A program made the position numbers and the translations under genes. From Myxococcus qinghaiensis (lineage in GTDB: Bacteria > Myxococcota > Myxococcia > Myxococcales > Myxococcaceae), in assembly GCF_024198215.1 (NCBI RefSeq), contig NZ_JAKCFA010000039.1, positions 1 to 64,000 of the forward strand: a stretch of DNA of 64,000 nucleotides. Reading direction: 5' to 3'. The notes under the pieces are model-generated. The model ran no database searches. It was given only the letters and a program-made list of their open reading frames with translations, and had not been told where the DNA came from. Each line of letters starts with the position of its first letter. The stretch's first letter is position 1. Shown in pieces: positions 35,001 to 43,538 of the stretch.

Positions 35001-38000
35001 GGCGCTGGCCGAGGCCCAGACGCTCCTTGAGGGCGAGACCCAGACGAGGGCGCGAGTCGAGACCTCGCTGGCCGAGACTCAGACACTCCTTCAGGGCGAG
35101 ACCCAGGAGAGGGCGCGCTTCGCGGCGGCGCTGGCCGAGACGCAGGCCAGGATCCAGTCCGAGGCTGAGGCGAGGGCGCGTGTCGAGACCGCGCTGGCCG
35201 CGGCCCGGAGCCGTGGTCACGAGGATGGCGAGGAGCGGGCGCGCGTCGAGGCCGAACTCGCCGAGGCCCGAACCCTGCTTCAGCGTGAGGCCGAACAGCG
35301 CTCACTCGCCGAAGCGACAGTGGCCGAGGCCCAAGCCCGCCTGCTGACGGAGACCGAGGAAAAGGCTCGCGTCGAAGCCTCGCTGACCGAGGCTCGCGCA
35401 CGGCTCGAGGACGTCGAGGCGCAGCGGACACGCGCCGATGAGGCGCTGTCGGAGACCCAGCGTCGACTCCAGGCGGAAGCGGAGCAGCGTGCACGGGCTG
35501 AAGCGGCTCTCGCCGAGGCCCGCGAGGCACTGGCCACGGAGCGCGAGTCCCGAGGGCAGGGTGAAGTCCAGGCCCAGGCCTCCCTGGCGGAGGTGCGCCA
35601 GTCTCTCGCTTCCGAGCGTGAGGCGCGCGAAGCCCTGGCGGCCGAGCTGTCCGAGACCGTCACCCGATTCCAGTCGGAGCTCGAAGGTCGGGCTCGCGTC
35701 GAGACCGCGTTGGCGGCGGAGCGTGAGGCGCTGAGCGCGGCTCGCGCGGAGCTGGAGACCGAGCGGCAGGAGCGCAGCGACGGCGAGGCCGGCCTGGCTC
35801 GCGTACACGAGCGGCTGGAAGGGGAGCAGCGCGCGCGCGCCGAGGCGGAAGCTTCGATGGCGCGCACGCGTGAAGCCCTGGCGTCTGAAGAGACGGCACG
35901 TGCGGAGGTCGAGTCGTCACTGGCTCGCACTCGCGAGGCCCTCTCTACAGAAGAAGCAGCGCGCGCGGAGGTCGAGTCGTCACTGGCTCGCACTCGCGAA
36001 GCCCTGACCCGTGAAGAGACCGCGCGCGCGGAGGTCGAGTCGTCGTTGGCTCGCGCTCGCGAGGCGCTGTCCGCTGAAGAGGCCGCCCGCGCGGAGGTCG
36101 AGTCGTCGCTGACGCGCACTCGCGACGCGCTGTCCTCCGAGTCGTCCGCCCGCGCGGAGGTCGAGTCGTCGCTGACGCGCGCCCGTGACGCGCTGTCCTC
36201 CGAGTCGTCCGCCCGCGCTGCGTCGGAAGCCGCGCTGGCGACGGAGCAGCAGGGCGCGGAAGCGGCACGCTCCGAGCTGGCCCGTGAGCGGGAGACGCAT
36301 GCCGAAGCGCGAGCGGCCCTTCAGGCCGAACGCGAGGCGCTGGCCCAGGTTCGCGCCGAGCTGGCGGCCCGCGAGCAGGCCCTGACTCAGTTGCGCGAGG
36401 ACTCCGAGGCTCGCGAGCAGGCGCTGCGCGCCAGCGTGGAGCGACTGGAAGGCGAACGCTCCCAGGCCGAGGATTCGGCGCGGGAGCTGCGGACGACCCT
36501 GGATGCACGGCTGTCCGAAGCGGAGTCCATGGGAGCGCGACTGGCGTCCGTGGAGCAGGCGTTGAGCGAGTCGGAGCTGGCGAAGCGCGCCGTGGACGCG
36601 ACGCTCTCCGAGCGCGAGTGGGCTCTGCAAGAGCTTCAGGCCCAGGCTGCCGCACGTGAAACAGAGCTTCGGGAGAGCCTGCGGACGCAGGAAGCCACCG
36701 AGGCCACGCTGGAGACCACGCGCCAGGAAGTCCTGGACCTGCGCGGCGAGCTGACGCACCTGGCAGCGGCGCGGCAGGAAGTGATGCGCCTGGGCATGGA
36801 ACTCCAGCGGGCCATGGCCGCGCTTCACGACCGGGGGATGCACCTCTCCCGGCTCGATGCGGAGCTGGTGGACGCGAGGGAGCGACTGGTCGCCCAGCGC
36901 GAGAACGCCGAGCTGCTCATGGTGCAGCTGGAGACGGCGCGGCGCTTCGCGGGCAAGGCCACCGCGATGGAGAGCTCGCTCGAAAGCGAGCGCGCCGCGT
37001 TGGAGACCACTCGCGCGGAGCTGGCGCGAATCACCGAGACGGCCCGCACGGAACAGGAGCGCTCCGCGAGTCTGGAAGCACGACTGCGGGAGGCCACGGA
37101 GGCGCTGGGACAGGCCCGCGCGGACTGGGAGGCCCGGTTCGCCGACCTCACCGCGCACCTCGAACGTCAGCGCACCGAGCTGGAGTCCAGCCGCGCGGAG
37201 AAGGGGGAGCTGGAGGCTCGGCTCACGCAGACCGTGGAGCGATTCGAGGCACAGCGCTCGGCCCTGGCCGCGCTGGAGGCACGGCTCACCGAGACGGACA
37301 CGCAGCTCCAGGCACACCGCGCGGAACAGTCCGCGCTGGATGCACGCCTCACGGAGACCACGTCGCAGCTCGAAGCGCAGCGCGCCGAGCGAGCGCAAGT
37401 GGAGGCGCGGCTCACGGAGACAGTGGCTCGGTTGGAGGAACAGCGCACGGAGAGCGCCGAGCTGGAGTCCCGGCTCGAAGCGGAGTGGGCGACTCAGTCC
37501 ACGCTGTCCTTGCGTCTCGTCGACACCGAGACCCGTCGAGCCGAACTGGAAGCCCAGCTCTCCTCGCTCCAGGCTCGCGCCGCGGCCTTGCGTGAGGAGC
37601 ACACCGCGAAGCTCGCCGAGGCCACCACCGACTTCGAGGCCCGACGCGTCGAACTCGAAGCCCGCCTGTCCGAGCTGGAGTCCTCCACGACGGCGAGCGC
37701 CACCGCGCTCCATGCCGTGCAGGAGCGCCTGACTCGCGCCGAGTCCGAACGGGAGCGTCTCCAATCGGACCTCACCGTCGCCCGGGCCGCCCGCGTCCGA
37801 CTGGAAGGCCGCATCACCGCACTGGAGACCGCCTCCACGGACGCGGTCCGCCTGCTCGACGCCGAGCGCGCCGAGCGCACCCGTGCCTCCGAGGCGCTGG
37901 AGGAAGCCCGCCGCCAGCTCGCGCAGCGCGACGGCACCACGTCCGACCGACTCACCACGCTGCGCACCGAGCTGACGCGCCTCCAGGAACAGGCCCAGGC

Positions 38001-38499
38001 CCTCACGGCCGAAAAGCAGGACCTCCTCAAGGACCGCTTCGAGCGGGAGCGCCTGGAGCCGCTCGTGAAGGAGCAGCAGGCCCGGCTCACCTCCCTGGAG
38101 GCCGAGCGCAACGACCTGCTCAAGGCCACCGAGGAGCTCAAGGCCGCCTCGCAGACCGACGCCGTCCTGGAGATGGCCGCGGAGCTGGAGCAGCTCCAGT
38201 CGGAGGTGGACTCGCTCCAGGAGAAGCTCCAGGCCCAGGAGTCGGAGCTGGGCACCCTGCGCCGTCAGGTGGCCCGCGCCGGCGGCAACCCCGTCCAGGA
38301 CATCTACGAGCGCGCCAACGCGGAAATCAACGCCGTGAAGAGCGAGCTGTCCCGGCGCACGGGCGTGGCGCTGACCCCTCCCGGTGGCACACCCGTCCGG
38401 ACCCCCACCATCCCCCAGGCCAAACCCCCGCGCACCGCCGTGCCGGCGCTCGACATGCCCGACCCGACACCTCCGAAGAAGGCGGACGAGCGCGAGTGA
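32017..38499 (+). CDS. Giant coiled-coil protein with degenerate methyltransferase head
   Basis: A 2160-residue protein. Residues 1-220 follow a class I methyltransferase pattern (RRVLEVDAVAS, VVACDEDVKAVQAAQK, FDVVLVADLAPYVRAPELL). However, the glycine loop expected as E-x-G-x-G-x-G reads EVDAVASTGG, so SAM binding is doubtful. Residues 230-2080 are almost continuous coiled coil. They include about 15 tandem 21-residue units (about 848-1174) and six near-identical ones (about 1275-1406). The tail is Pro-rich. The head-plus-long-coil layout recalls the myxobacterial polarity proteins FrzS and AglZ, whose heads are receiver-like; this is only an architectural analogy. A start seven codons later (32038) is possible. 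dapF follows after 24 bp. Confidence 0.85.
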   Translation: MHHTFRRMGPSELLPRYIFAESLFARRRVLEVDAVASTGGESARFLLERGARAVVACDEDVKAVQAAQKAHGGPTLRYRANIYDDFEPGSFDVVLVADLAPYVRAPELLAELARLVAKQGFLVGGLRNVAGLALPQLVEAEEGNVPPTYGLLLDALNVHFPHVEVATQSPVLGYQLAFERGEGLQVDGSLVENGEAAYFVVVAGQEPARSVDPTWVQLPPEPLAFTRGKLDEVVARAKSWEERSARLKESLTRLRTELTDREAEVASLKPVLEVTRDEVARLTAQLEQARGTPESQRERDDLAGRLRRRELELQVAHERLGDADRRLAAQRLEVEAAQRAQAEAGVQVLAGQETLRLERARREELATSLEEARERLTQTYTQVRELQDELTTLRIDREKDRLLAERAGEQSEDRRRAADAARERELRIAEQYSAALAAVEHLKDGTARAEEAARDAVAALSVREAELARAARELTEASLRVSSAEGARRDAEERLAALQAEGRGQETELVAAREREARLRAELEALTQGEASARATARKLEEALHEAEQRITALEEERARVEAGLTGVLETERSGLQARLSALEGVLESERVRAEALADEARTEAAIRAETEARKLELEEERQALVRRVVELEAEVSTLSRSRREEAERAEELAASLQSVQSDLETAHQERDATAALAARVGGELDQERESRAAVEDALRVSRGKLESAAQRLVEAEATLARTREAVDAEVERRAALETSLAEVQATLESERDGRLRSGSALETLRAQLETEQARRETAEAALTEAQAGLAEARQALNQSKEALDAETERRARWEAVLADVQVQLQDELQRRTRAEEALAEARGQLQGEGQQRTHVEGTLAEAQARLQTEAERRSRSEAALTEAQARFEAALAEAAARLQEEAEAKARVEATLAEAQARLEEEREAKARVSASLAEVQARIESEAEAKALVETALAEARARGQSESEAKARVEAALAEAQARNQSEVEAKARVEAALAEAQTLLEGETQTRARVETSLAETQTLLQGETQERARFAAALAETQARIQSEAEARARVETALAAARSRGHEDGEERARVEAELAEARTLLQREAEQRSLAEATVAEAQARLLTETEEKARVEASLTEARARLEDVEAQRTRADEALSETQRRLQAEAEQRARAEAALAEAREALATERESRGQGEVQAQASLAEVRQSLASEREAREALAAELSETVTRFQSELEGRARVETALAAEREALSAARAELETERQERSDGEAGLARVHERLEGEQRARAEAEASMARTREALASEETARAEVESSLARTREALSTEEAARAEVESSLARTREALTREETARAEVESSLARAREALSAEEAARAEVESSLTRTRDALSSESSARAEVESSLTRARDALSSESSARAASEAALATEQQGAEAARSELARERETHAEARAALQAEREALAQVRAELAAREQALTQLREDSEAREQALRASVERLEGERSQAEDSARELRTTLDARLSEAESMGARLASVEQALSESELAKRAVDATLSEREWALQELQAQAAARETELRESLRTQEATEATLETTRQEVLDLRGELTHLAAARQEVMRLGMELQRAMAALHDRGMHLSRLDAELVDARERLVAQRENAELLMVQLETARRFAGKATAMESSLESERAALETTRAELARITETARTEQERSASLEARLREATEALGQARADWEARFADLTAHLERQRTELESSRAEKGELEARLTQTVERFEAQRSALAALEARLTETDTQLQAHRAEQSALDARLTETTSQLEAQRAERAQVEARLTETVARLEEQRTESAELESRLEAEWATQSTLSLRLVDTETRRAELEAQLSSLQARAAALREEHTAKLAEATTDFEARRVELEARLSELESSTTASATALHAVQERLTRAESERERLQSDLTVARAARVRLEGRITALETASTDAVRLLDAERAERTRASEALEEARRQLAQRDGTTSDRLTTLRTELTRLQEQAQALTAEKQDLLKDRFERERLEPLVKEQQARLTSLEAERNDLLKATEELKAASQTDAVLEMAAELEQLQSEVDSLQEKLQAQESELGTLRRQVARAGGNPVQDIYERANAEINAVKSELSRRTGVALTPPGGTPVRTPTIPQAKPPRTAVPALDMPDPTPPKKADERE
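34560..35540 (+). repeat. Degenerate 63-bp tandem repeats (21-residue units)
   Basis: About 15 in-frame copies of a unit like EAKARVEATLAEAQARLEEE, period 21 residues (three heptads). The copies are diverged at both protein and DNA level. Confidence 0.75.
35839..36236 (+). repeat. Near-identical 63-bp tandem repeats
   Basis: The core GCGGAGGTCGAGTCGTC recurs at 35902, 35965, 36028, 36091 and 36154, exactly 63 bases apart, with partial copies on both sides. The encoded unit is ARAEVESSLARTREALSTEE plus one residue. The high DNA identity suggests recent duplication and possible copy-number variation between strains. Confidence 0.9.
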
Positions 38500-38523
38500 C
38501 GGACCAGGGCTAGGATTGCGTCC

Positions 38524-39375
38524 GTGGACGCTCGCGAACGCATCTTCAAGTACCAGGGACTGGGCAACGACTTCGTCGTGCTCGACCGTCGCCAGTCCGG
38601 CGTGGACATCGACGCGGCGACGTCCCGCTGGATGTGCGACCGCCGGCTCGGCATCGGCGCCGACGGAGTCCTCGCGCTGCTCCCCTCCGAGCACGGCCTG
38701 GCCCGGATGGTCGTCCACAACGCCGACGGCAGCATCGCGGAGATGTGCGGCAACGGCCTGCGCTGCGCCGTGAAGTACCTGGTCGACCAGTCCGGGGAAA
38801 ACCCGGGCCGCATCGACGTGGAGACGGGCGCCGGAGTGCTCACCTGCATGCCCGGCTATGGCGACGGCGGGGTGGTCGCGGTGGACATTTCCATGGGGCC
38901 AGCACGGCTCGTGGCCCCGAACCTGCCATCGGGCGTCACCGGGAAGCCGTTCCTGGACGCTCCACTGCCAGGGCGCCCCGAGCTTCGAGCCTCCGCGGTG
39001 AGCATGGGCAATCCCCACCTGGTCCTCCTGGACCAGCCGCTGGAGGACGCGCCTCGACTGGGGCCGGAGCTGGAGCGGCACCCCTCGTTCCAGGACCGCA
39101 CCAACGTGGAGTTCGTCCGGGTGGAGGAGGACGGCCTCACCGTCGTCGTCTGGGAGCGGGGCTGTGGGCTCACCCAGGCGTGCGGCACGGGGGCCTGCGC
39201 CTCGGCGGTGGCGGCGGTGCTGGCGGGTCGCCTGCCCTCGGACACCTGGCTGCGCGTCACCCTGCCAGGAGGCAACCTGCGCATCCGCGTGCCGGCCGAC
39301 CTGTCCGACATCCGCCTCCGTGGACCTGTCGCCTTCGTCTTCGAGGGCGTTGTCGCGCTTGCTGGGGGCCGGTAA
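38524..39375 (+). CDS. dapF: Diaminopimelate epimerase
   Basis: Interconverts LL- and meso-diaminopimelate for lysine and peptidoglycan synthesis. The 283-residue protein has FKYQGLGNDFVVLD, the first catalytic Cys in EMCGNGLRC (about 77), MGNPHLVL and the second in ACGTGACA (about 222). The GTG start at 38524 gives the normal N-terminus. It lies 24 bp after the giant coiled-coil gene and 38 bp before a response regulator, probably one transcript with no evident functional link. Confidence 0.96.
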   Translation: MDARERIFKYQGLGNDFVVLDRRQSGVDIDAATSRWMCDRRLGIGADGVLALLPSEHGLARMVVHNADGSIAEMCGNGLRCAVKYLVDQSGENPGRIDVETGAGVLTCMPGYGDGGVVAVDISMGPARLVAPNLPSGVTGKPFLDAPLPGRPELRASAVSMGNPHLVLLDQPLEDAPRLGPELERHPSFQDRTNVEFVRVEEDGLTVVVWERGCGLTQACGTGACASAVAAVLAGRLPSDTWLRVTLPGGNLRIRVPADLSDIRLRGPVAFVFEGVVALAGGR

Positions 39376-39413
39376 CCTCCGACCTCCCCCTTCGCACCCG
39401 GGTCAGACAGCGC

Positions 39414-41264
39414 GTGGCCGGTCCCATTCTCGTCGTCGACGACGACCTGTTCTTCCGCCAGCTCGCCAGCGACATGCTGTCCCGTCATGGGCACCGTGTG
39501 GTCTCTGTGGAGAACGGCACGTTGGCGCTCGAGGAGGCGGCTCGCACGCCCTTCGACCTGGTCATCACCGACGTGGTGATGCCGGGCGTCGACGGCTTCG
39601 CGCTCACCGCGCGCCTTCGCGAACGAGACCCGGACCAGGAAGTCATCCTGGTCAGCCAACGCACCGACGTGAAGGGCTCGGAGATGGCGCTGCGCTCGGG
39701 CGCGGCGGACTGCCTGGCCAAGCCCGTGGAGGAGACGGACCTGGTGCTCGCGGTGGACCGCGCCCTGGAGCGCGCCGCCCTGCGCCGGGAGCGCACCCAG
39801 CTGCGCGACGAGAACATCGAGTTCGCCCGCTTCCACAACCTGCACCAGCGCTGCCTGGAGCTCATCTCCCAATCGGACTTGGAGTGGCTGCAGGAGCGCA
39901 TCATCTCGGAGCTGTCCGCGGTGTGCGACGCGCAGAGCGCCGCGCTGTGGGTGCTGGACGACCGGGGAGACCTGGTGCTGCGCGCGTACCGGGGGCTGCT
40001 CGACAAGCAGTTCCTCGCGGAGAAGATGAACCCGGAGGGGCCATTGGCGGGGCGCCTGCGGGATGCGCAGCCGTGGTTCGCGCGCGATGAGCGCTCCGCG
40101 GTGCTGTACGTGCCGCTGATGGTCTCCGGGGAAATCGTCGGCCTCGCGCAGCTCTCGGACCCGCTGACCGGGGACTTCCGGCCGGAGCACTCGCGGGACG
40201 CCCGCGTGCTCGCGGACTTCGCCGCCGTGAGCGTGAAGAACGGCCGGCGGATGATGGCGCTCCAGCGCCTGGGCCTGAGAGACCGCGAGACGGCGGCCTA
40301 CAACCTCAGCTACTTCACCGACTACGCCTCCAAGGAGATCTACAAGGCGCGGCGGTACGGGCGGACGTTCTCGCTGTTGACCTTCTCCATCGACAACCTG
40401 CCCCTGGTGCGCGTGCGCCAGGGCGCGGCGGACGCGAAGAAGGCGGTGCGCGGCATCATCCGCGCGCTGAGCAAGATCATCCGCGACTCGGACGTCATCG
40501 CGAAGGCGAGCGACCAGGAGTTCTACCTGTTGCTGCCGGAGACGGACTTCTTCGGCGCGATGATGTTCGTGCGTCGCGCGGTGGCGGCGGTGCGCGAGGA
40601 GCCGGAAGTCCAGGACGTGGAGTCGCGCCTGCCGCTGGCCCTCGTGGGCGGTGCGAGCACCTTCCCGAAGGACGGCGAGGACTTCGACGAGCTGGTGCAC
40701 CGCTGCCGTCGCCGCATGGACGAGCGTCGCGCGTCGCTCCAGCGGCGGCTGATGCTGGACGGGCTGCCGTTCTGGGACGAGGTGGACCTGCTCCTGGGCA
40801 CGCCCAACAGCCCCCGGCTGCCGGTGGACGAGCGCGCCGAGCCCAGCCGCCGAGGCAAGGTGGCGGACGTCCTCTTCGACGAACTCCAGGCGGAGATTGC
40901 CCGCGAGCTGACCCGAGACCCGGGCACGCGCGGCCTCCTGTATGTGGGCGGGCCGGAGATTCGCGCGGACCTGCCGATAGCGGCCGGGCTGGAGTCGGCG
41001 CCACCGGACCTGTCCTCGCGCATCTACCTGCTGGGCCGCCGGGTCGATTTGGAGTCGCATCCCGCGCTGACGCCCGTGTTCCTGGAGGGCGACGAGCGGG
41101 TGTCCCGGCACGAGTTCATCCTCTGGCTGTCGGAGAGCGCCGCCTACGCGCTCATCCAGCGGCGGGGGCGGGGCGCGACGTGGGGCTTCCACACCTCGGA
41201 CACCGCCGTGGTGGACGGGCTCATCTCCAAGCTGCAGGCCGAATACGACCTGCAGCCCTACTGA
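39414..41264 (+). CDS. Response regulator with GAF and degenerate GGDEF domains
   Basis: A 616-residue protein starting at GTG 39414. The receiver (1-120) has Asp53 in VITDVVMPG and Lys103 in CLAKP, so it can probably be phosphorylated. A GAF-like domain (about 150-285) follows, with ALWVLDDRGDLVLRA and VPLMVSGEIVGLAQL. Residues 290-430 follow the GGDEF fold (ETAAYNLSYFTDYASKEIYKARRYG), but the G-G-D-E-F signature reads ASDQEF, so diguanylate cyclase activity is unlikely. About 180 C-terminal residues are unassigned. It lies between dapF and another receiver gene, 18 bp from the latter. Confidence 0.88.
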   Translation: MAGPILVVDDDLFFRQLASDMLSRHGHRVVSVENGTLALEEAARTPFDLVITDVVMPGVDGFALTARLRERDPDQEVILVSQRTDVKGSEMALRSGAADCLAKPVEETDLVLAVDRALERAALRRERTQLRDENIEFARFHNLHQRCLELISQSDLEWLQERIISELSAVCDAQSAALWVLDDRGDLVLRAYRGLLDKQFLAEKMNPEGPLAGRLRDAQPWFARDERSAVLYVPLMVSGEIVGLAQLSDPLTGDFRPEHSRDARVLADFAAVSVKNGRRMMALQRLGLRDRETAAYNLSYFTDYASKEIYKARRYGRTFSLLTFSIDNLPLVRVRQGAADAKKAVRGIIRALSKIIRDSDVIAKASDQEFYLLLPETDFFGAMMFVRRAVAAVREEPEVQDVESRLPLALVGGASTFPKDGEDFDELVHRCRRRMDERRASLQRRLMLDGLPFWDEVDLLLGTPNSPRLPVDERAEPSRRGKVADVLFDELQAEIARELTRDPGTRGLLYVGGPEIRADLPIAAGLESAPPDLSSRIYLLGRRVDLESHPALTPVFLEGDERVSRHEFILWLSESAAYALIQRRGRGATWGFHTSDTAVVDGLISKLQAEYDLQPY

Positions 41265-41282
41265 CACGAAGTGGAGTGACGC

Positions 41283-42782
41283 GTGGCCCAGGTCCGGAAG
41301 ATCCTCATCGCCGACCCCGACCTCGAGTCCGTGCGCGCGCTGTCCCGCGCGCTGCGCACCAAGGGCTACCAGGTGCACTACGCGCCGGACGGCTCGCGGG
41401 CGCTGGAGGTGGCGGTGCTGCGCCACCCGGACCTCACGCTGTTCGACGAGCACTGTCGGCTGCTGGAGGCGCGCACCTTCATCCAGATTCTGCGCACCAA
41501 CCCGCGCACCGAAGACATCCCGGTGGTGCTCACCACGTCGAGCTTCGACGGGGACCGGTATCGCGGCCTGCGGGACGGCTACCTGCGCAAGCCCTTCAAC
41601 CTGGACGAGGTGCTCAGCCGAATCGAGCACATCTTCCGGCGCAACGAGGCGGCCAAGGACCTCAAGGTCGAGCAGCAGGAAATCGAAGGCTCGCTCAGTC
41701 AGCTCAGCATCCCGGACCTGATGCAGCTGCTCGGGATGAACCGGCGCAGCGGGAAGCTCTCGCTGGAGCGCGGCAACGAGCGCGGTGAAATCCACGTGGT
41801 GGAGGGCCGCCCCGTGAATTCGAAGCTGGGGCGGGTGGAGGGCGAGAAGGCGCTGTTCCGCCTGCTGGCCTGGGGCGATGGGACCTTCACGTTCTCCCCG
41901 GGCGCCAGCGCGGCGAAGGCGCGCATCAACCGCGCCATGGACGACGCGCTGCTGGAGGGCATGCGGCAGTCGGACGAGGTCAATCGCCTGATGCCGGGCC
42001 TGCCGCCGCGCCACACGCGGCTGATGCTGGCGCTGGACGTGGACTTCCAGCAGGACCAGCACCCGGTGACGGCGCAGGTGATGGACCTCTTGCGCCAGCC
42101 GCGCGCGCTGGGCGAGGTGCTGGACCTGGCGCCCGCCACGGACCTGGAAGTGCTGGGCGTGCTGTCCACGCTGATGCAGCGCGGGGTGGCGAGGCCGGCG
42201 GACGTGAATGGCACGGACGCCAACGCCAACGAACTGCTGGGCGCGGCGGAGGTGCACGCGCTGCGAGGCCGAATCCTCCGCACGAAGGCGCCGTCGCGGG
42301 TGGCCACCGCCAAGATTTTCGTGTGCGGCAGCGGCGCGTCCGCGGCGCGTCGGGTGATGGCGCGCGTGCCCGGCCTGGAGGCGCTGTCGGCGGAGCCCAC
42401 CGCGGTGAAGAGCGGCTTCGGGACGCTGGGGCGGCTGGTGCTGAGCGAGGTGCTGCGGCTGGACTTCTGCACGCTGCCCCCGGCCGAAGCGGCCCGGCCC
42501 CTGTGGCGTCCCTTCAGCGCGGGCGCGGTGGGGGCGCTGCTGCTGGACGTGTCCGAGCCGGCGGTGAGGCTGGCGCACTACCTGGCGTGGGAGGCGCGGA
42601 TGCCCATTGTCGTCGTGGGCGCCGAAGTCCCCGCGGTGCTCCAGGGCGCACCCGCGGGCGCGCTGAGCGTGGTGGACGACCTGGGCGAGGCGCTGAGGTC
42701 CCTGCTGGTGCAGGCCCTCAACCCCGCGCCCATGCTGCCCGGCGTGACGCAGGTGCAGCGTGCCACCGCCTCCGTCGGGTAG
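41283..42782 (+). CDS. Response regulator with DUF4388 (PATAN) and GTPase-like domains
   Basis: A 499-residue protein from GTG 41283. The receiver (1-118) has Asp55 in TLFDEHCRL and Lys103 in YLRKPFN. A DUF4388/PATAN domain (about 133-235) contains IEGSLSQLSIPDLMQLLGMN, GKLSLERG and WGDGTFTF. The C-terminal 150 residues (about 340-490) run like a small Ras-type GTPase (IFVCGSGASAARRV, LRLDFCTLP, ALLLDVSEPAV, MPIVVVGAEVP), but the P-loop lacks the GKS/T and the switch motif lacks DxxG, so nucleotide binding is doubtful. That last reading is inference. Confidence 0.82.
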   Translation: MAQVRKILIADPDLESVRALSRALRTKGYQVHYAPDGSRALEVAVLRHPDLTLFDEHCRLLEARTFIQILRTNPRTEDIPVVLTTSSFDGDRYRGLRDGYLRKPFNLDEVLSRIEHIFRRNEAAKDLKVEQQEIEGSLSQLSIPDLMQLLGMNRRSGKLSLERGNERGEIHVVEGRPVNSKLGRVEGEKALFRLLAWGDGTFTFSPGASAAKARINRAMDDALLEGMRQSDEVNRLMPGLPPRHTRLMLALDVDFQQDQHPVTAQVMDLLRQPRALGEVLDLAPATDLEVLGVLSTLMQRGVARPADVNGTDANANELLGAAEVHALRGRILRTKAPSRVATAKIFVCGSGASAARRVMARVPGLEALSAEPTAVKSGFGTLGRLVLSEVLRLDFCTLPPAEAARPLWRPFSAGAVGALLLDVSEPAVRLAHYLAWEARMPIVVVGAEVPAVLQGAPAGALSVVDDLGEALRSLLVQALNPAPMLPGVTQVQRATASVG

Positions 42783-42785
42783 TCG

Positions 42786-43265
42786 TCACCAGGCGGCGGG
42801 CGCGGAGGGCCTGGCCTCGATGCCGAGCGCCTCGTTCGCGAAGCGGTACATGCGGGCGCGGAGCTGCTCCAACGCCTCCAGGGTGTGCCTGCCGGCGCGG
42901 TTGGCCGCGTCCTCCAGCTTCTCCTTGCAGCGCAGGTCGACGCAGAGGCTGATGCCCACGCGAACCTTGCTGTTCACGTCGGTGGTGAGCAGGTCCACCG
43001 CCTGCGACGAGCCGTAGTCGTGGCACCACTCGCACATGCGGGCGACGTCGGGGCCACCCCTGTCACGCCGGAAGATGATGCCGATGGGCTGGTGGCTGCC
43101 GGGCGCGGAGAAGATGAGGTACACGCGCAAGCCGGACGTCTCCGTCCAGGCCACGTAGTCACGCACGAACAAGGGGAAGGTGAGGCCCGGCGGCATCTCG
43201 ATGACGCGGCGGTCTCTCGGGCGGAAGGACTGGATGAGGTCCCGGTCGGTTTCGATGCGGAACAC
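42786..43265 (-). CDS. FBP-domain protein, possible EF-G-binding factor
   Basis: A 159-residue protein with the FBP/FusB-like C-terminal zinc-binding pattern: MCEWCHDYGSSQAVDLLTT, then VGISLCVDLRCKEKL. Three or four of these Cys/His residues can form a treble-clef. Family members of the FusB type bind elongation factor G and rescue it from fusidic acid; others are uncharacterised. The GTG at 43265 has AAGGAG upstream at good spacing. It converges on the response regulator (3 bp between stops) and diverges from the desaturase. Confidence 0.8.
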   Translation of the reverse strand: MFRIETDRDLIQSFRPRDRRVIEMPPGLTFPLFVRDYVAWTETSGLRVYLIFSAPGSHQPIGIIFRRDRGGPDVARMCEWCHDYGSSQAVDLLTTDVNSKVRVGISLCVDLRCKEKLEDAANRAGRHTLEALEQLRARMYRFANEALGIEARPSAPAAW

Positions 43266-43538
43266 GGTTGCTCCTTGGAGAACGTTTCGACCTAACAGCC
43301 ACCGGCCCCTGATTCTACCCAAACCCACCGGGGGGCCAGGCGCCGTGCCTCCAGGTCGCCCGGGGAGGAGGGAGGCGCGAGCGTGCAAGCCATTGCACAC
43401 GGCGAACCGCGTCATCGCCGTCGCGGCCCCGCGTCGTTCCAACGGCTGACCCGCGCGTGACATGGCGATGGGACAACGCTGGCTCCTCATCTCCGGCACA
43501 GGGCCGGACACACCCCACGTTTGTAGGAGCCCCTCTCA

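Noticed and set aside
34560..36236. Regular repeats that could be mistaken for a CRISPR array
   Set aside because: The 63-bp period is in frame, has no unique spacers, and encodes coiled-coil heptads.
35980..42578. Long antisense open frames of 1000-1240 codons across the coiled-coil gene, dapF and the response regulators
   Set aside because: Low-complexity products (Leu/Arg/Gln/His-rich) without motifs; the plus-strand genes are well supported.
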